Assembly (NCBI RefSeq): GCF_019693445.1
Contig: NZ_JAHRBL010000004.1
Location: 1-64,000, forward strand
Reading direction: 5' to 3'
Origin: Deinococcus aquaedulcis
Lineage (GTDB): Bacteria > Deinococcota > Deinococci > Deinococcales > Deinococcaceae
DNA: 64,000 nt
The position numbers and the translations under genes were made by a program. The notes under the pieces are model-generated. The model saw nothing but the letters and a program-made list of their open reading frames with translations, ran no database searches and was not told the DNA's origin. Of the stretch, positions 36,689 to 49,320 are shown piece after piece (position 1 is the first letter of the stretch; every line of letters begins with the position of its first letter).

Positions 36689-37726
36689 GTGACGCTCAGT
36701 CAGCTCGGCCCCATTCAACCTAACCGTCAAACTGCTTCATCGGGGAAAACGAGTGAGGTCGCAAGCTCACAGCTACGTGGGGCCACATCGGCTCAGGCAA
36801 ATCAGAGGGCCGACTGGTATGAGACCGCCCCATGGCCGACTAACGGGGATGAGGCGGCCAGACTGCTTCATCGCCTCCTCTTGGGACAGCGCGTCATCTC
36901 TGTAGGAAGCAACTGGACTTCGTCCAACATGGTGCTTATTCAACGGCGAGACTATAAAGCGCTTCGTGATGTTCAGATGGTCAAATTGGCCCAGTATCTA
37001 CGAGGAAAAAAGCTCAACAAGCCAACGATTCTGGCTTATCACCAGCAAACAGGCTTTCATCTGGCGGCATCAGCCAAGAATGGCGAAGGCGGAGTAAGTG
37101 CAATGGCTCCGATGGCCTTCGGCCAATTCGCGGCTGCCCTTAAGCTGCCTGTCGTGACTATAGCGAATAGTGAGACCATACCAGGATATGTAAAGAAAGA
37201 GTCTCCCGGTAAAAAGTGGGAGGTTAACAGAAGTTTTAGCGTAGAGTTTGACTGCAGTGCAGATGCGAAGATTGAGCACATCATGTCATCTATTGTGGCC
37301 AACTTCGACACCCTGGCCGATATGGTGGGTGCCGGGCTGCCGGGCCTGAGCTGGGCCTATCTGGATTTCAAAGATACAGTTGTAAATCGACAGGGAGAGC
37401 TGGTGCAGGGATTTAATATCAGCCTGAGGCATAAATTTCCGTACAGCTTAGTTCCGCCTGCAAATGTGGATAACAGTGTGTCTGTTGTGAACAGCTCGCC
37501 CAGCTCAATGACGTTTAAAACAGAAGAAGGCCATCTTCTAAATGGATACATCACCTTCGCTTTAGCCCGAGTGAACAAGCAAAAAATGAAATTTACGGTT
37601 CACCCGACGGCTGATTTCAGCAGTATTCCTAATGGATGGAAGTTTACAGTGGGTCAAGGTAGTGTGCTTGAAAACCGCATTTGGGAGAATTTATGTACGA
37701 AGGTGGCTCTAAAATACGGGGTGTGA
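36689..37726 (+). CDS. Unknown protein of an AT-rich island
   Basis: I do not recognise this protein of about 345 residues. It has no signal peptide or membrane helix. The first ~50 residues are polar (Ser, Gln, Thr). A basic segment (DYKALRDVQMVKLAQYLRGKK cut here at DYKALRDVQMVKL) follows, and the C-terminal half looks beta-rich. Base and codon use differ sharply from all neighbours (many A/T-ending codons), a sign of transfer. The open frame extends up to 36509 but that would overlap the Jag gene; the TATCCT box supports GTG at 36689. It overlaps the next gene by 34 bases. Confidence 0.65.
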   Translation: MTLSQLGPIQPNRQTASSGKTSEVASSQLRGATSAQANQRADWYETAPWPTNGDEAARLLHRLLLGQRVISVGSNWTSSNMVLIQRRDYKALRDVQMVKLAQYLRGKKLNKPTILAYHQQTGFHLAASAKNGEGGVSAMAPMAFGQFAAALKLPVVTIANSETIPGYVKKESPGKKWEVNRSFSVEFDCSADAKIEHIMSSIVANFDTLADMVGAGLPGLSWAYLDFKDTVVNRQGELVQGFNISLRHKFPYSLVPPANVDNSVSVVNSSPSSMTFKTEEGHLLNGYITFALARVNKQKMKFTVHPTADFSSIPNGWKFTVGQGSVLENRIWENLCTKVALKYGV

Positions 37727-37986
37727 CGCTATATGGTGTTACATTTTTAGCTTTTCTCGGTCTAGGGCTTGCCCTCATCGTGGCCTCTGAAGTTTGGATT
37801 CCGGGTGTCCCACGACCGTCAATGGCCTTTCTAACACTGCTCTTCGTCTGGATACCGTTGGCTGGTTTCCTGGCCCTTTTGGTTCTGGCTAAGCGCACAC
37901 GGTTTTGGTGGCCGTTCTGGCTCTATGTGTTCCTCGGCATGATCTATCTATGGCGTTGGTTTGGTACAGGTACATGGCTGCCCTGA
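37693..37986 (+). CDS. Small three-helix membrane protein of the AT-rich island
   Basis: A 97-residue protein with three predicted membrane helices (around residues 10-35, 42-65 and 72-90), ending in WRWFGTGTWLP. Function unknown. GGGAG sits six bases before the ATG, inside the end of the previous gene, so the pair is translationally coupled. Composition is as AT-rich as its partner, so both probably arrived together. Confidence 0.7.
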   Translation: MYEGGSKIRGVTLYGVTFLAFLGLGLALIVASEVWIPGVPRPSMAFLTLLFVWIPLAGFLALLVLAKRTRFWWPFWLYVFLGMIYLWRWFGTGTWLP

Positions 37987-38031
37987 AGTACTGTGATTTA
38001 TATGGCTACCTTGATTAAAGCGAGATTGTAG

Positions 38032-39246
38032 TTATGATTCTTCCCTGCGCCGCGCCGCGCGGCCGTAGACCAGCCGGCGCACCAGGGCTTCCATTGGCCC
38101 CTGCCGAAAGCGGGAGAGCCACACCGCGCTCAGCGGCAGCTGGCAAAGGCCGAGGGTCAGGGCCAGCAGCAGCGCACTGGCCGCGCCCCAGCCCACAAAG
38201 CCGCCGGCATACGGAAAGGCGTCGCCCTGGCCGGGTAGCCCCTGCCCCACCCATCCAAAGCCCTGCGCCCCGGCATAGGGATAGAAAAACGAGGTCATCA
38301 GCACGCTCTGCATCAGGTAGTTCGTCATCGCCATGCGCCCGCTGGCGGCGAAGTGCAGCAGGGGCCCCAGCCGGTTCGAGGCCGCCAGCAGCCCAATGAG
38401 ACCCACGTACCCCAGCGCGCCCGCCAGCCCCCCGCCCATGCGCACCGGCACCGCCAGAAAGCCGGTCGCCTGATCGCCGCGCGTGTTCAGGTAGGCCAGG
38501 GCCGCGCCCAGCACCAGCCCCAGGGGCAGCCCAACCACGGCGAGGCGCCGCAGCAGCGGGCGGTGGTCCTGCGGGTGGGTGAGCAGGCCGGTGCGCTGGG
38601 CGGCGGCCCCCAGGCAGAACAGAGCCAGCAGCCACGTCCCGTTGTACACGTTGCCACTCAGCAGCAGCGGCCAGAATTCGCCCGCCCGGTCAGCCACGTT
38701 GCCCAGGTAGGTGGGTTCCAGGGCGGGCAGGCCGGTAAAGCGCGGTCCCGTGCGGCCAGAGGCGGCCACAGCGTCCAGCAGCCCCACGCCCAGCCACCAC
38801 GTGCCCAGCACGCCGGCCAGAACCACCAGCGCGCGCGCACTCAGGGCGGCGGTCAGCAGCAGGGCCAGCGCCAGCGTGGCGTAGTTGCTGATGATGTCGC
38901 CGTGCCACACCAGGACATAGTGGACCGCGCCCACCGCCAGCAGCACGAGGTGGCGGCGCAGAAAGGTCCCCACCCCCTGGCGCGCCAGCAGCCCAGCGGC
39001 GCCCCAGCCGAACAGCATGGCGAAAATTGAGATAAAGCGGCCATTGGCCAGCACGTCGGTGAGCACCTGCGCCGCGCGGTCCACGCCTCGCTGCTGCCAT
39101 TCCAGAAAGCCGGCGAAGTCCTGCATATTCACGATCAGGATGCCCAGCAGCGCCACGCCGCGCAGCACATCGGGCAGCGGGGAGCGGGCTTGCACCGGGC
39201 CCCGCTGGGGCGTGCTTGCGGCGGCGGGAGGAAGCGGCTCGGTCAT
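38032..39246 (-). CDS. DUF418 integral membrane protein
   Basis: A 404-residue protein with around ten membrane helices. [21 protein letters not shown] at the start (shown as [17 protein letters not shown]) and the C-terminal [15 protein letters not shown] with [13 protein letters not shown] are hallmarks of the DUF418/YeiB family, related to acyltransferase_3 proteins. Role unknown; membrane-lipid or sugar acylation has been proposed for relatives. TAGCCT lies seven bases before the ATG at 39246. Confidence 0.88.
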   Translation of the reverse strand: MTEPLPPAAASTPQRGPVQARSPLPDVLRGVALLGILIVNMQDFAGFLEWQQRGVDRAAQVLTDVLANGRFISIFAMLFGWGAAGLLARQGVGTFLRRHLVLLAVGAVHYVLVWHGDIISNYATLALALLLTAALSARALVVLAGVLGTWWLGVGLLDAVAASGRTGPRFTGLPALEPTYLGNVADRAGEFWPLLLSGNVYNGTWLLALFCLGAAAQRTGLLTHPQDHRPLLRRLAVVGLPLGLVLGAALAYLNTRGDQATGFLAVPVRMGGGLAGALGYVGLIGLLAASNRLGPLLHFAASGRMAMTNYLMQSVLMTSFFYPYAGAQGFGWVGQGLPGQGDAFPYAGGFVGWGAASALLLALTLGLCQLPLSAVWLSRFRQGPMEALVRRLVYGRAARRREES

Positions 39247-39253
39247 GCCGGGC

Positions 39254-39259
39254 AGGCTA
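39254..39259 (-). promoter_or_regulatory. -10 box of a leaderless promoter (TAGCCT)
   Basis: On the minus strand TAGCCT lies seven bases before the DUF418 ATG. Confidence 0.6.
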
Positions 39260-39421
39260 GCGCGCGGCGGTGAGCTGCGGGCGCGGGTCTGAGTGCCACG
39301 CCCGCAGGGACGGTCCCTTGCCTGTTCGTTCTCCTGCGCGGCTGTGTGGACCTGCGGCACCGCCTGATATGTCCGCCGGGAACTGAATCGGCTTTGCTGG
39401 GCGTGGGACCAGCCGTCCGGC

Positions 39422-40777
<1,356 letters not shown>

Positions 40778-40999
40778 GGTCACTCCTGGGGGTGGGGCGT
40801 AGGGCGGGCGTGGACCCCTTCAGGGTACGCCCAGCCCGCTCACGTCGAACTCACGTTCTGGGGGTGGGGGGGAGGCGGGGTGCGCCTCACCCCAACAGCA
40901 GTGCGGTCTGCATGGAGAAGGAGCGCGCCTGGAAGCAGGGGAAGCCTTGTGGCGTCGGTTCCCCAGGGCAGGCTCACCCCTGCGTCTCAAGAGTGGCGG

Positions 41000-42157
41000 T
41001 CAGGCGTGCGCGGGCACCGGGGCCACCACCAGCGGGCCGCGTGGGCCCAGGGTCAGGCCGGGCTGCGGGGTGGGGTCGCCGCCTACGGCGCGCAGCGGGG
41101 GCAGGGACGCCAGCGTGTCCAGAATCAGCAGCTGCGCCAGATGCATGCCCAGGCACAGGCGCTCGCCGCCGCCAAAGGGCAGATAGGCCCACGCGGGGGG
41201 CTTGTGAGCCCAGCGGCCCGGATCGAAGGTTTCCGGCTGCGCCCACAGCCCGGGATCACGCCCAGAGAGATACGGCGAATACAGGGCCAGCGCCCCGCGC
41301 GGCAGCCGCACTCCCCGCCACAGCAGGTCGCGGCTCAGGCGGCGGCTGCCCATCCAGCCGGGCGGGTGCAGGCGCAGGGTTTCTTTCAGAACGGCCGGGT
41401 GGTGCTGGGGGGCGTGCCAGCGCGGGTGGTTCGCCAGATGCCAGATCGCGTACGCCAGGGCGTGCGTGGTGGTGTCGTGGGCGGCGGCCAGGGACACGCG
41501 CGTTTCTTCCAGCCCACCGGGCAGGGGCGCCAGCACCGATAGCAGGTCGTCGCCACCCCGGCCCAGGCGGGCGTGGGCGAGGCGGCGCACCTCGCGCTCC
41601 ACGCGCCGGAACAGCAGGGGGCGGGGCAGGGCCGGTACCGGAAACGGGCGGCGCAGCGGGGCCAGAAAGGCGTGCAGCAGGTCTGCGTCAAACTCGCTGC
41701 TGAAGTACGCGGCGTTCAGCAGCGCCAGCACGGTGTGGTCAGCCCAGGCCAGGGCGTCAAACTCGCCGGCCGGCACAGGCGGCAGGGCCGCGCGGGTGCG
41801 CGCCTGCAGGGCCAGCAGGTGCGCGCGGCCAAAACCGGGGTTCATCAGCCCCCGGCGCCCAGCGTGGCCCGGGGCATCGGTGAGAATCACGCCGCCCGAC
41901 AGGTATGGCACCACCCGCGAGAAACTGCCCGCGCTGCGAAAGGTGCCCAGATTGGTGAGCAGCGCGCGGTTCCAGGCCGCGCTAAAGCCCACCACGGCGG
42001 GCAGGCCCAGCCGCAGCCGGAACAGGTCGCCGCCTGCGGCGCGGGCCCGCGTGGCGCCCTCCTCAATCAGGGTCAGCGGCGAGAGCGCCCAGTCCTGCAG
42101 GTGGCCATTGCCGGGGCGGGTGGGCGGCTCGGGCAGGGCGTTTACAGAAACGGCCAC
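41000..42157 (-). CDS. Cytochrome P450, CYP287-like carotenoid 2-hydroxylase
   Basis: A 385-residue soluble P450. The haem loop is FGGGERLCLG with the ligand Cys335. The I-helix reads AAHDTTTH, and KETLRLHPP is the ExxR helix. CYP287A1 of D. radiodurans hydroxylates C-2 of the beta-ring in deinoxanthin. Placement after crtD in this cluster supports the same role here. The GTG start overlaps crtD by 16 bases and has GAGGA just before it. Redox partners are not in the window. Substrate is inferred. Confidence 0.88.
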   Translation of the reverse strand: MAVSVNALPEPPTRPGNGHLQDWALSPLTLIEEGATRARAAGGDLFRLRLGLPAVVGFSAAWNRALLTNLGTFRSAGSFSRVVPYLSGGVILTDAPGHAGRRGLMNPGFGRAHLLALQARTRAALPPVPAGEFDALAWADHTVLALLNAAYFSSEFDADLLHAFLAPLRRPFPVPALPRPLLFRRVEREVRRLAHARLGRGGDDLLSVLAPLPGGLEETRVSLAAAHDTTTHALAYAIWHLANHPRWHAPQHHPAVLKETLRLHPPGWMGSRRLSRDLLWRGVRLPRGALALYSPYLSGRDPGLWAQPETFDPGRWAHKPPAWAYLPFGGGERLCLGMHLAQLLILDTLASLPPLRAVGGDPTPQPGLTLGPRGPLVVAPVPAHA

Positions 42158-43583
42158 AAGTCCTCGCCGGCGGGGGTCTGGCGGCCATCCAGGTCGTCGT
42201 AGCCCAGACCCAGCAGCAGGCCCGCGCCGTTCCAGCCGCTCAGCAGCGAAAGCGGCACCCCGCCGCCTGGGTGCACGGTGCCGCCCACTTGCACGAGGTT
42301 GCGGGTGTGGGCCAGGCGCCAGCCGGGACGCAGGCTGCCGCTCAGCCCGTGGGGCGCGCGGCCATACAGCGCGCCTGCCTTGGCGGTGCGGGCGTAGTCG
42401 GCGGGGGACAGGGCGTGCCACTCCGCCACCGGCAGCGGGCCTTCCGGTGTCGCCGAGAGGCGCTCCTGCAGCCGGCCCAGCAGCGCCGCGCCGTAGGTCA
42501 GGGGGTCCTCGGTCAGGCCGGGGTCGGGCGGGGCATTGACCAGCAGGAAGGCCCGGGTGCCGTCCAGGTGCAGGTACAGTGTGGGGTCGTGCGGCAGCCG
42601 CCCGGCGCGGATGTCGCGCCATTCGCGCGCGTAGTCCGCCGGCCAGAAGATGTGGTGGGCTGCGGGGCGGTCCTCAGACAGGCGCAGCTGCAGCGCAAAG
42701 CCGCTGACCCCACGCGGCGTGGGCTTCTCGGCCACGCCCAGCCACGACAGGGTCAGCGCGCGGTCGGCGGCGCTCACCCAGGCGTCGGCGGCAAAGGCAC
42801 CCTGGCTGGTGTGCGCGCCCAGCACCTGCCCCCCGTGGCTGCTGAGGCTGGTCACGCGCGTGCCAAATTCAAAGCGCACGCCCAGCGCCTCGGCCTGCGC
42901 GTGCAGGGCCTGGGCGAAGGCCAGCAGGCCGCCCGGCAGGTGCCACACGCCCTGCCCCAGTTCCACCCAGGCAATGTTGTGCAGCACGGCGGGCGCGCGG
43001 TAGGGGTCGGCGCCCAGGTAGGTGGCAAAGCGCAGCCAGAAAGGGGTCATGAAAGGCCCTGATCGCACGTAGCGGCGCAGCGGGGTCAGCGGCGCGGCCC
43101 GCACGCCCCGGGTCAGCGCGTAGCGGGCGAGTTTCAGTGGACCCGGCGGCGGCGCAAAGAGAAAGGTGTCCTGCGCGTCCTCGTACAGGCGCCGGGCCGC
43201 GCGCAGCAGGGCCGCGTAGCGCTGCCCCTCGGCCCTGGAGAGCTGCGCCAGCGTGGGCTCCAGGCTGCCCGCCACGTGCAGGGCCTCTGGCGCGAAAGTG
43301 CGCCCGCCCGGCGCGTGGTAGGTGGTGGTGGGCCGCGCGGGGCTTAAGCGGGGCACCGGCAGGCCCACCCGCTCGTGCACTGCGCGGAACACCTGGGGCA
43401 TGGTGACCACGGTGGGGCCGCTGGAGAAGTCGGTCAAGCCCAGCGCCGCCTTGCCCCCGGGTCCGTCCAGGGCGTCCAGCACCGTGACCCGCGCGCCGGC
43501 CCGGGCGAGGCGCAACGCCGCGCTCAGTCCCGCGAAGCCGGCGCCAATCACGGCCACGTGGCGGGGCGTGCGGCGGCCCCAGG

Positions 43584-43587
<4 letters not shown>
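42142..43587 (-). CDS. crtD: CrtD-like carotenoid 3',4'-desaturase
   Basis: A 481-residue FAD enzyme of the CrtI/CrtD family. The dinucleotide site is [21 protein letters not shown] near the N-terminus (seen as [11 protein letters not shown]) and the C-terminal FAD block is [17 protein letters not shown]. In deinoxanthin synthesis CrtD adds the 3',4' double bond on the acyclic end. Family sequence alone does not separate it from phytoene desaturase CrtI; the context (next to cruF, crtO and a P450) favours CrtD. ATGA overlap with the glycosyltransferase. Confidence 0.85.
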
Positions 43588-44662
<1,075 letters not shown>

Positions 44663-44666
<4 letters not shown>

Positions 44667-45337
44667 GCCCGGTCCCCGGTGATCAGGGTCAGCAGCCGAG
44701 AGGGCAGGTCCAGGCGTGCCGAGCGGCTCTGGCGCCCCGGCACCGCGCGCAGGTAGCCGGCCAGGGGCCGCTCGGGGTCACTGGTCTGCAGGTCGTGGTC
44801 CAGCGCGGCGAGTTCGCGCTGAAGGGCGGCCGGCAGCTCGGCCGCTGCCACCGGCTGCCCAAAGCGCGCGTAGGCTTCGGGCCACTGCGCGCCACGCAGG
44901 GTTACGCGCAGGGCCACCGGCACCAGCGGCACCCCCGCCTGCCGCGCGGTCCAGCCCGCGCCGGGGGCCGCCGCCTGGAGTGGGCCCGCCGGGTGCAGGG
45001 CGCCTTCAGGGAACACGACCAGCCACCCCCCCCTGGCCCGGCGCACCCCGGCCCGTACCTCATCGGCCCGTAGCGCGCCCAGGCGGCGCAGAAAGGGAAA
45101 GCGCGCCAATTGTCCCGGGCTCATCAGCACCGAGAAGTCGGCGCCCGCCCAGCCGGCCACCGCCCACAGCACGTAGCCGTCCCACCAGGAATGGTGGTTC
45201 GGGGCCAGCACCGCGCCGCCCGTGGGCACGGGGCCGCGCACCCACACGCCGCCCAGGTTCCCGCGCACACTGCCCTGAACACTGCGGGCCAGCAGCGCCG
45301 TGGCCCAGGGGTGGTGACCTGGGCGCTCAGCGGTCAT
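44663..45337 (-). CDS. PlsC-like acyltransferase of the carotenoid cluster
   Basis: A 224-residue acyltransferase of the 1-acylglycerol-3-phosphate acyltransferase superfamily. The catalytic HxxxxD is in [10 protein letters not shown] and the second block is VFPEGALHP. Members acylate glycerophosphate or, in carotenoid clusters, a sugar on the carotenoid. Position between cruF (11-base overlap) and the glycosyltransferase favours the second role, but a lipid role cannot be excluded. Confidence 0.85.
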
Positions 45338-46349
45338 GCCGGGTCACCCGCCGGGCCAGCGCCAGCCCCACGCCCATGGCGACCAGGGTCACGGCCGCTT
45401 CCAGGGGGCGGCCCACCAGCACCAGCCCGCCGGGCAGAAAAAACGCCTCAATGGGGTAGGCCACCCGGAAATCTGGCGCGCGGCGGGGGCGGCCCGGCAG
45501 CAGGCTCAGGCGCGGCTCGCGGCTTTCGGGAAAGGCCCGGGCCCACCACGGCAGCGCCCAGGCCCACTCCGGGGTGCGCAGCCCAAAGAGGCGCGGCGCC
45601 AGCCCCGTAAAGACCCACGCGATGCCCGTGCCCACCGCCCACCAGCCCAGAAAGTTCTGCACCGGGGCGCCCGCCCACAGCCCCAGCGGGTCGTGCCACA
45701 GCCAGTAGCGCTGCGCGGTCATCAGGGGTTCCAGGCCAATGTCCCACAGCATCATCAGCAGGCCCGCCAGCCAGGGCCGCCCGCCGGACAGGCAGGTGGC
45801 GGTCAGGGTCAGCGCGAACCAGCCCAGCGGCACCATCAGCGGCACGCCCAGCAGCGTGGGGGCGGGGGCCGTGGCGTAGGAGTAGGCCCCAAAAGGAAAG
45901 CCAGTGCGGCTGCCCAGCACCTCCACCCCCAGCCCCACCAGAAAGGCCACCGCCAGCATCAGCCCCGCGCGCACGCCGCCCGCCCGCTCCCACACAAAGG
46001 CTAGGGCCGCCAGACACAGGGCCACCGTGCTGGCTAAGCCCAGCACCGGAAAGCCTTCGGGCCACAGCGGCACCGGGATTTTCAGCGCGGCGTACAGGGC
46101 GACCAGGGCCATCCAGGGGCGGGTCTGGGCCAGCAGCTCAGCCAGACGCTCCGAGAAAACGCTGGCAAACTGTGGCCCCAGCGCGTCTCCGGCCAGCGCC
46201 AGCACTCCGGAGAGCGGCAGCCCCAGCGCAATCAGCGCCCAGCCCAGCCCCTGGCCCGCCATCACCAGCAGCGCCCCGGCAAAGGCCACGCCCAGCGCGG
46301 CAAAGGCCAGCCCAAATCGCAGCAGGGTGGGGGAGAGGCGGGCAGTCAA
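45327..46349 (-). CDS. cruF: Carotenoid 1',2'-hydratase CruF
   Basis: A 340-residue integral membrane protein (about eight helices) of the CruF family. Typical blocks are [17 protein letters not shown] and [16 protein letters not shown], with the acidic and His-like residues of the family. It hydrates the 1',2' double bond of gamma-carotene-type intermediates to give the 1'-hydroxyl of deinoxanthin. Overlaps the Nudix gene by four bases upstream and the acyltransferase by eleven downstream. Confidence 0.9.
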   Translation of the reverse strand: MTARLSPTLLRFGLAFAALGVAFAGALLVMAGQGLGWALIALGLPLSGVLALAGDALGPQFASVFSERLAELLAQTRPWMALVALYAALKIPVPLWPEGFPVLGLASTVALCLAALAFVWERAGGVRAGLMLAVAFLVGLGVEVLGSRTGFPFGAYSYATAPAPTLLGVPLMVPLGWFALTLTATCLSGGRPWLAGLLMMLWDIGLEPLMTAQRYWLWHDPLGLWAGAPVQNFLGWWAVGTGIAWVFTGLAPRLFGLRTPEWAWALPWWARAFPESREPRLSLLPGRPRRAPDFRVAYPIEAFFLPGGLVLVGRPLEAAVTLVAMGVGLALARRVTRHDR

Positions 46350-46735
46350 GCGCGCCCCCGCAGGGCGGTGAAATACTGCGTGGTGGCGTCCGAGACCTCA
46401 TCCGGCAGCCGGTCCAGCGGCCACCAGCGCACGTCCGCCGCGTCGTCCCCGGCCCGGGGCTCGCCGCCCGCCCACGGCGCTATGAACACCTGCGTGTCCC
46501 AGTGCACCACGTTGCCGTCCGGGTACGTGTGGGGGTGGGAGAAACTCCCCACGAGGCTCAGCGCCCCTACTTTCAGCCCGGTTTCTTCCAGCAGTTCGCG
46601 GCGCGCTGTGGTTTCGGGCGTTTCCCCGGGGCCCGCACCGCCCCCCGGCACGTCCCAGAGGCCGTTGTCCCGGCGGCGGATAAGCAGCACCTGCCCGCCT
46701 TGCACCACGGCCACGCCGGCCCCCTGGCGTTTCAA
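46346..46735 (-). CDS. Nudix hydrolase between crtO and cruF
   Basis: A 129-residue single Nudix domain with box GGAGPGE followed by [10 protein letters not shown]. The open frame runs far upstream to 46987 but that part is a repeated element, so I start at the TTG at 46735 (protein [15 protein letters not shown]). The start is uncertain. A Nudix gene sits between cruF and crtO in D. radiodurans too (from memory). It might clean up oxidised nucleotides or act on isoprenyl diphosphates. Substrate unknown. Confidence 0.75.
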   Translation of the reverse strand: MKRQGAGVAVVQGGQVLLIRRRDNGLWDVPGGGAGPGETPETTARRELLEETGLKVGALSLVGSFSHPHTYPDGNVVHWDTQVFIAPWAGGEPRAGDDAADVRWWPLDRLPDEVSDATTQYFTALRGRA

Positions 46736-46773
46736 GCCGCGCCGCCGCCATCTGGGAAGGCGGAAGCGTCGCG

Positions 46774-46908
46774 GGGGGGCCCCCTCACTCGCCCCTTCGG
46801 GGCGCCCTCTCTGCTGCGCAGCTCTCTGAGCCTCGCAAGGGGAGAGGGCATCGACCCTCTCCCCTTGCGGGAGAGGGCCTTGCGAAGCAAGGGGTGAGGG
46901 GGCCCCCC
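46774..46908. repeat. 135-bp element with 15-bp terminal inverted repeats
   Basis: GGGGGGCCCCCTCAC at 46774-46788 is the perfect reverse complement of 46894-46908. Inside lies a second perfect 15-bp hairpin: 46834-46848 pairs with 46855-46869 (CGCAAGGGGAGAGGG and its complement, loop CATCGA). It sits between crtO and the Nudix gene. No coding capacity, so it looks like a MITE/REP-type element or a structured RNA. Confidence 0.75.
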
Positions 46909-46977
46909 GCCACCCCAACCGCCAAAGGACCCCCCTCAGCCTCTCCCGCACCCCGCGCCCTGCCTCCCGCTCCCCCC

Positions 46978-48513
46978 TCATCTCCACCGCCGCCGCGTCA
47001 GGTCGCGCACCAGCACATTCGCAGCGTTGCGCCCACTGGCACCCATGATGCCGCCGCCGGGGTGCGTGCTGGCGCCAGTCAGGTACAGCCCCTTCACCCC
47101 CGGCCAGCGGTAGCCACTGGCTTTCATCCAGGGGCGGAACGAGAACATCTGGTCAAAGCTCATTTCCAGGTGCATCACGTTGCCCCGGTGCAGGCCCAGG
47201 TGGTCGTGCAGCCACTGCGGCGTTTGCACCAGCTCGCCCACAATCGTGTCGCGGGTGCCCGGCGCGTAGTGTTCAAAGGCGCGCAGGATGTTTTCGCGGG
47301 CTTCGGCGGTGCGGGTCTCCCATGAGCCGCTGCTCAGTTCGTAGGGGTAATACTGCGCCCAGAGCCACAGCACATCGCCGCCGGGGGGGGCAAGTGAATC
47401 GTCCACCGCCGAAAAACTCATGGCGATCAGGGGCGGGTCGGTGGTGGGTTCGCCTGCCAGATATTCGCCGTAGCCCTTCATCAGCTGCTGTTCGCTTTTA
47501 ATCAGCAGGCCCAGGCCCACGCGGCTGTCCGGCTCGGTGTGGTGCCGGTACTTCACCTTTTCGCTGAGGGCCAGCCGCAGCACCATGCCAAAGCCGTTGC
47601 CCACCCGCACCTGCCGCGCGCTGCTGGGCACGTATTGCTCGGGCAGCGCGCCTGCCGTGGTCAGCACATGGGCACCGGAGACCACGGCGCGGGCGGTGTA
47701 GGTGTCGCCGCCCTCCAGCCGCACGCCCTGGGCCCGGCCCCCCTTGACCAGAATCTCGGCCACCGGCGCGTTCACGAACACCTGCCCGCCGTCCGCCTCA
47801 ATGGCGCGCTTCAGGGCTTTCGTCAGGCCGCCCGAGCCGCCCTTGGGCCGCGCCACGCCGCCCTCGTGGTACAGGGGGTGCCACAGCAAAAAGGGGGCAC
47901 TCAGGGGGTCGCTGGGTGGGGGGCCGCTCTGGGCCGCCATCCACACCAGCGGCGCGCGCACCCGCTCCTCTGAGAAATATTCCTTTGCCACGTCGCCGTA
48001 GGGCCGCAGGATGCGGGGCAACTGTTCCATCCAGTCGCGGCCCTTGCCACTGCTGACCACCATCTTGCCCATGTCCAGCGGCCCGGGGGCGCTGTTGAAC
48101 AGGTCGGCCACCGAGCGGGCAAAGGGCGTCCAGTCGTCTAAAAAGCGCGTGTATGCCTCGCCCTGACCGGGAAACAGGGCCTCCAGTTCGCGCGCGGTGC
48201 GGCCGGCGTCGCGGTGAATAAACCACGGGGTGTCGCCGTCCGAGCAGTGGAACATGGGGTCCACGTCCAGGTAATGCAGGCCGTGGCGGCTCAGTTCCAG
48301 TTCGCGCACCACGGGCGTCATGCGGATCAGGATGTGCGCGCTGCCGCCGTAGTCAAAGCGGTAGCCGGGCACCAGCTCTTCGGTGCTGACTGCCCCACCC
48401 ACGAGGTGCCGCCGCTCGAACACGCCCACCTTCAGGCCCGCCTTGGCGGCGTAGGCCGCCGTTACCAGGGCGTTGTGGCCCGCGCCCATCACGATCACGT
48501 CGAAATCCGGCAT
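46978..48513 (-). CDS. crtO: CrtO-type carotenoid 4-ketolase
   Basis: A 511-residue FAD oxidase-like protein. The N-terminal site is [19 protein letters not shown] and the C-terminus carries [20 protein letters not shown]. The GHNALVTA form separates CrtO ketolases (and the related PYROXD2 group) from CrtI desaturases. CrtO puts the 4-keto group on the beta-ring of gamma-carotene derivatives in deinoxanthin. It is the first gene of the carotenoid cluster; a CAGACT box eight bases before the ATG is a weak promoter candidate. Confidence 0.9.
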   Translation of the reverse strand: MPDFDVIVMGAGHNALVTAAYAAKAGLKVGVFERRHLVGGAVSTEELVPGYRFDYGGSAHILIRMTPVVRELELSRHGLHYLDVDPMFHCSDGDTPWFIHRDAGRTARELEALFPGQGEAYTRFLDDWTPFARSVADLFNSAPGPLDMGKMVVSSGKGRDWMEQLPRILRPYGDVAKEYFSEERVRAPLVWMAAQSGPPPSDPLSAPFLLWHPLYHEGGVARPKGGSGGLTKALKRAIEADGGQVFVNAPVAEILVKGGRAQGVRLEGGDTYTARAVVSGAHVLTTAGALPEQYVPSSARQVRVGNGFGMVLRLALSEKVKYRHHTEPDSRVGLGLLIKSEQQLMKGYGEYLAGEPTTDPPLIAMSFSAVDDSLAPPGGDVLWLWAQYYPYELSSGSWETRTAEARENILRAFEHYAPGTRDTIVGELVQTPQWLHDHLGLHRGNVMHLEMSFDQMFSFRPWMKASGYRWPGVKGLYLTGASTHPGGGIMGASGRNAANVLVRDLTRRRWR

Positions 48514-48604
48514 GTGCCGTCAGTCTGGCACGGGAGAAGAAGCGCAGATGGTCAGGCAGAGGACAGAATGCGGGGCGCTCAGGCCCTTTCTGGGCGGAGG
48601 ATGC

Positions 48605-49246
48605 TCAGGGCAGGGTGATCGTGCGCCCGCTGTGGAAGGTGACGGCAACCGTGGGCTCCACGCCGCTACTGCCTGTGACAGTGCAGGAGGCGATCTGCTC
48701 ACGGTACGTCTGGGGCAGGCCGTCCAGGGGACATGGGCCGTCTGGCAAGGTCCGGTCCACCTGCACCACCAAGGCCTGTAGCTGCACGGCGCGGGCGACG
48801 GCCATCTCGCCGGTCTGAGTGGCGCGCGTGCGGGCCGACAGCAGATTGGGAATCAGCACGGCGGCCAGAATGCCGGTCAGCATGAACCCCACCAGGAAGT
48901 GACCCAGGATCAGCACCAGCTTGACGGCCAGTTCCAGAGGGGGTTGAAAGGCGCGGGCCTTCTGCTCGGCGTACACGCGGCCAAAGTGAACCAGCATGGC
49001 CACGAAGCCAAGCAGGGGCAGGGCCAGCGGCCAGAACTGGCCGGTGACCGTGACCAGCACCGACGCGGTTAAATACAGCCCCAGCAGCAGGCCGACCCAG
49101 CCCAGGTGCCAGCCCCAGCGGTTGACCAGGGTAAAGCCTGCGCCGGGCAGCAGCACATTCAGCAGGTAGCTCAGCGCGATGCTGGGGGCTTTGGTCGGTG
49201 CAGCGGTTGAGGGGCGGCGCAGGGCAGCGTCTTCGGGCCAGGACAT
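48605..49246 (-). CDS. Membrane protein ending in a pilin-like domain
   Basis: A 213-residue protein. Residues ~24-120 hold three or four membrane helices with [17 protein letters not shown], a small-membrane-domain pattern. From ~120 the sequence [18 protein letters not shown] resembles the N-terminal helix of type IV pilins (usually GfTLIElmvViaIig, then aiPn). A globular tail with two Cys (~165 and ~183) follows, as in minor pilins. No prepilin peptidase site is present. Possibly a pilin helix fused behind a membrane anchor. TAGCGT lies six bases before the ATG. Confidence 0.65.
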   Translation of the reverse strand: MSWPEDAALRRPSTAAPTKAPSIALSYLLNVLLPGAGFTLVNRWGWHLGWVGLLLGLYLTASVLVTVTGQFWPLALPLLGFVAMLVHFGRVYAEQKARAFQPPLELAVKLVLILGHFLVGFMLTGILAAVLIPNLLSARTRATQTGEMAVARAVQLQALVVQVDRTLPDGPCPLDGLPQTYREQIASCTVTGSSGVEPTVAVTFHSGRTITLP

Positions 49247-49252
49247 GCGTTC

Positions 49253-49258
49253 ACGCTA
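49253..49258 (-). promoter_or_regulatory. -10 box of a leaderless promoter (TAGCGT)
   Basis: On the minus strand TAGCGT lies six bases before the ATG at 49246. Confidence 0.55.
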
Positions 49259-49320
49259 GCGGGGAGGCGGCGCGGGCGCGGCCCTATCTGCGCGGCCCCC
49301 GCCGGGGGCATGATTGCCCT

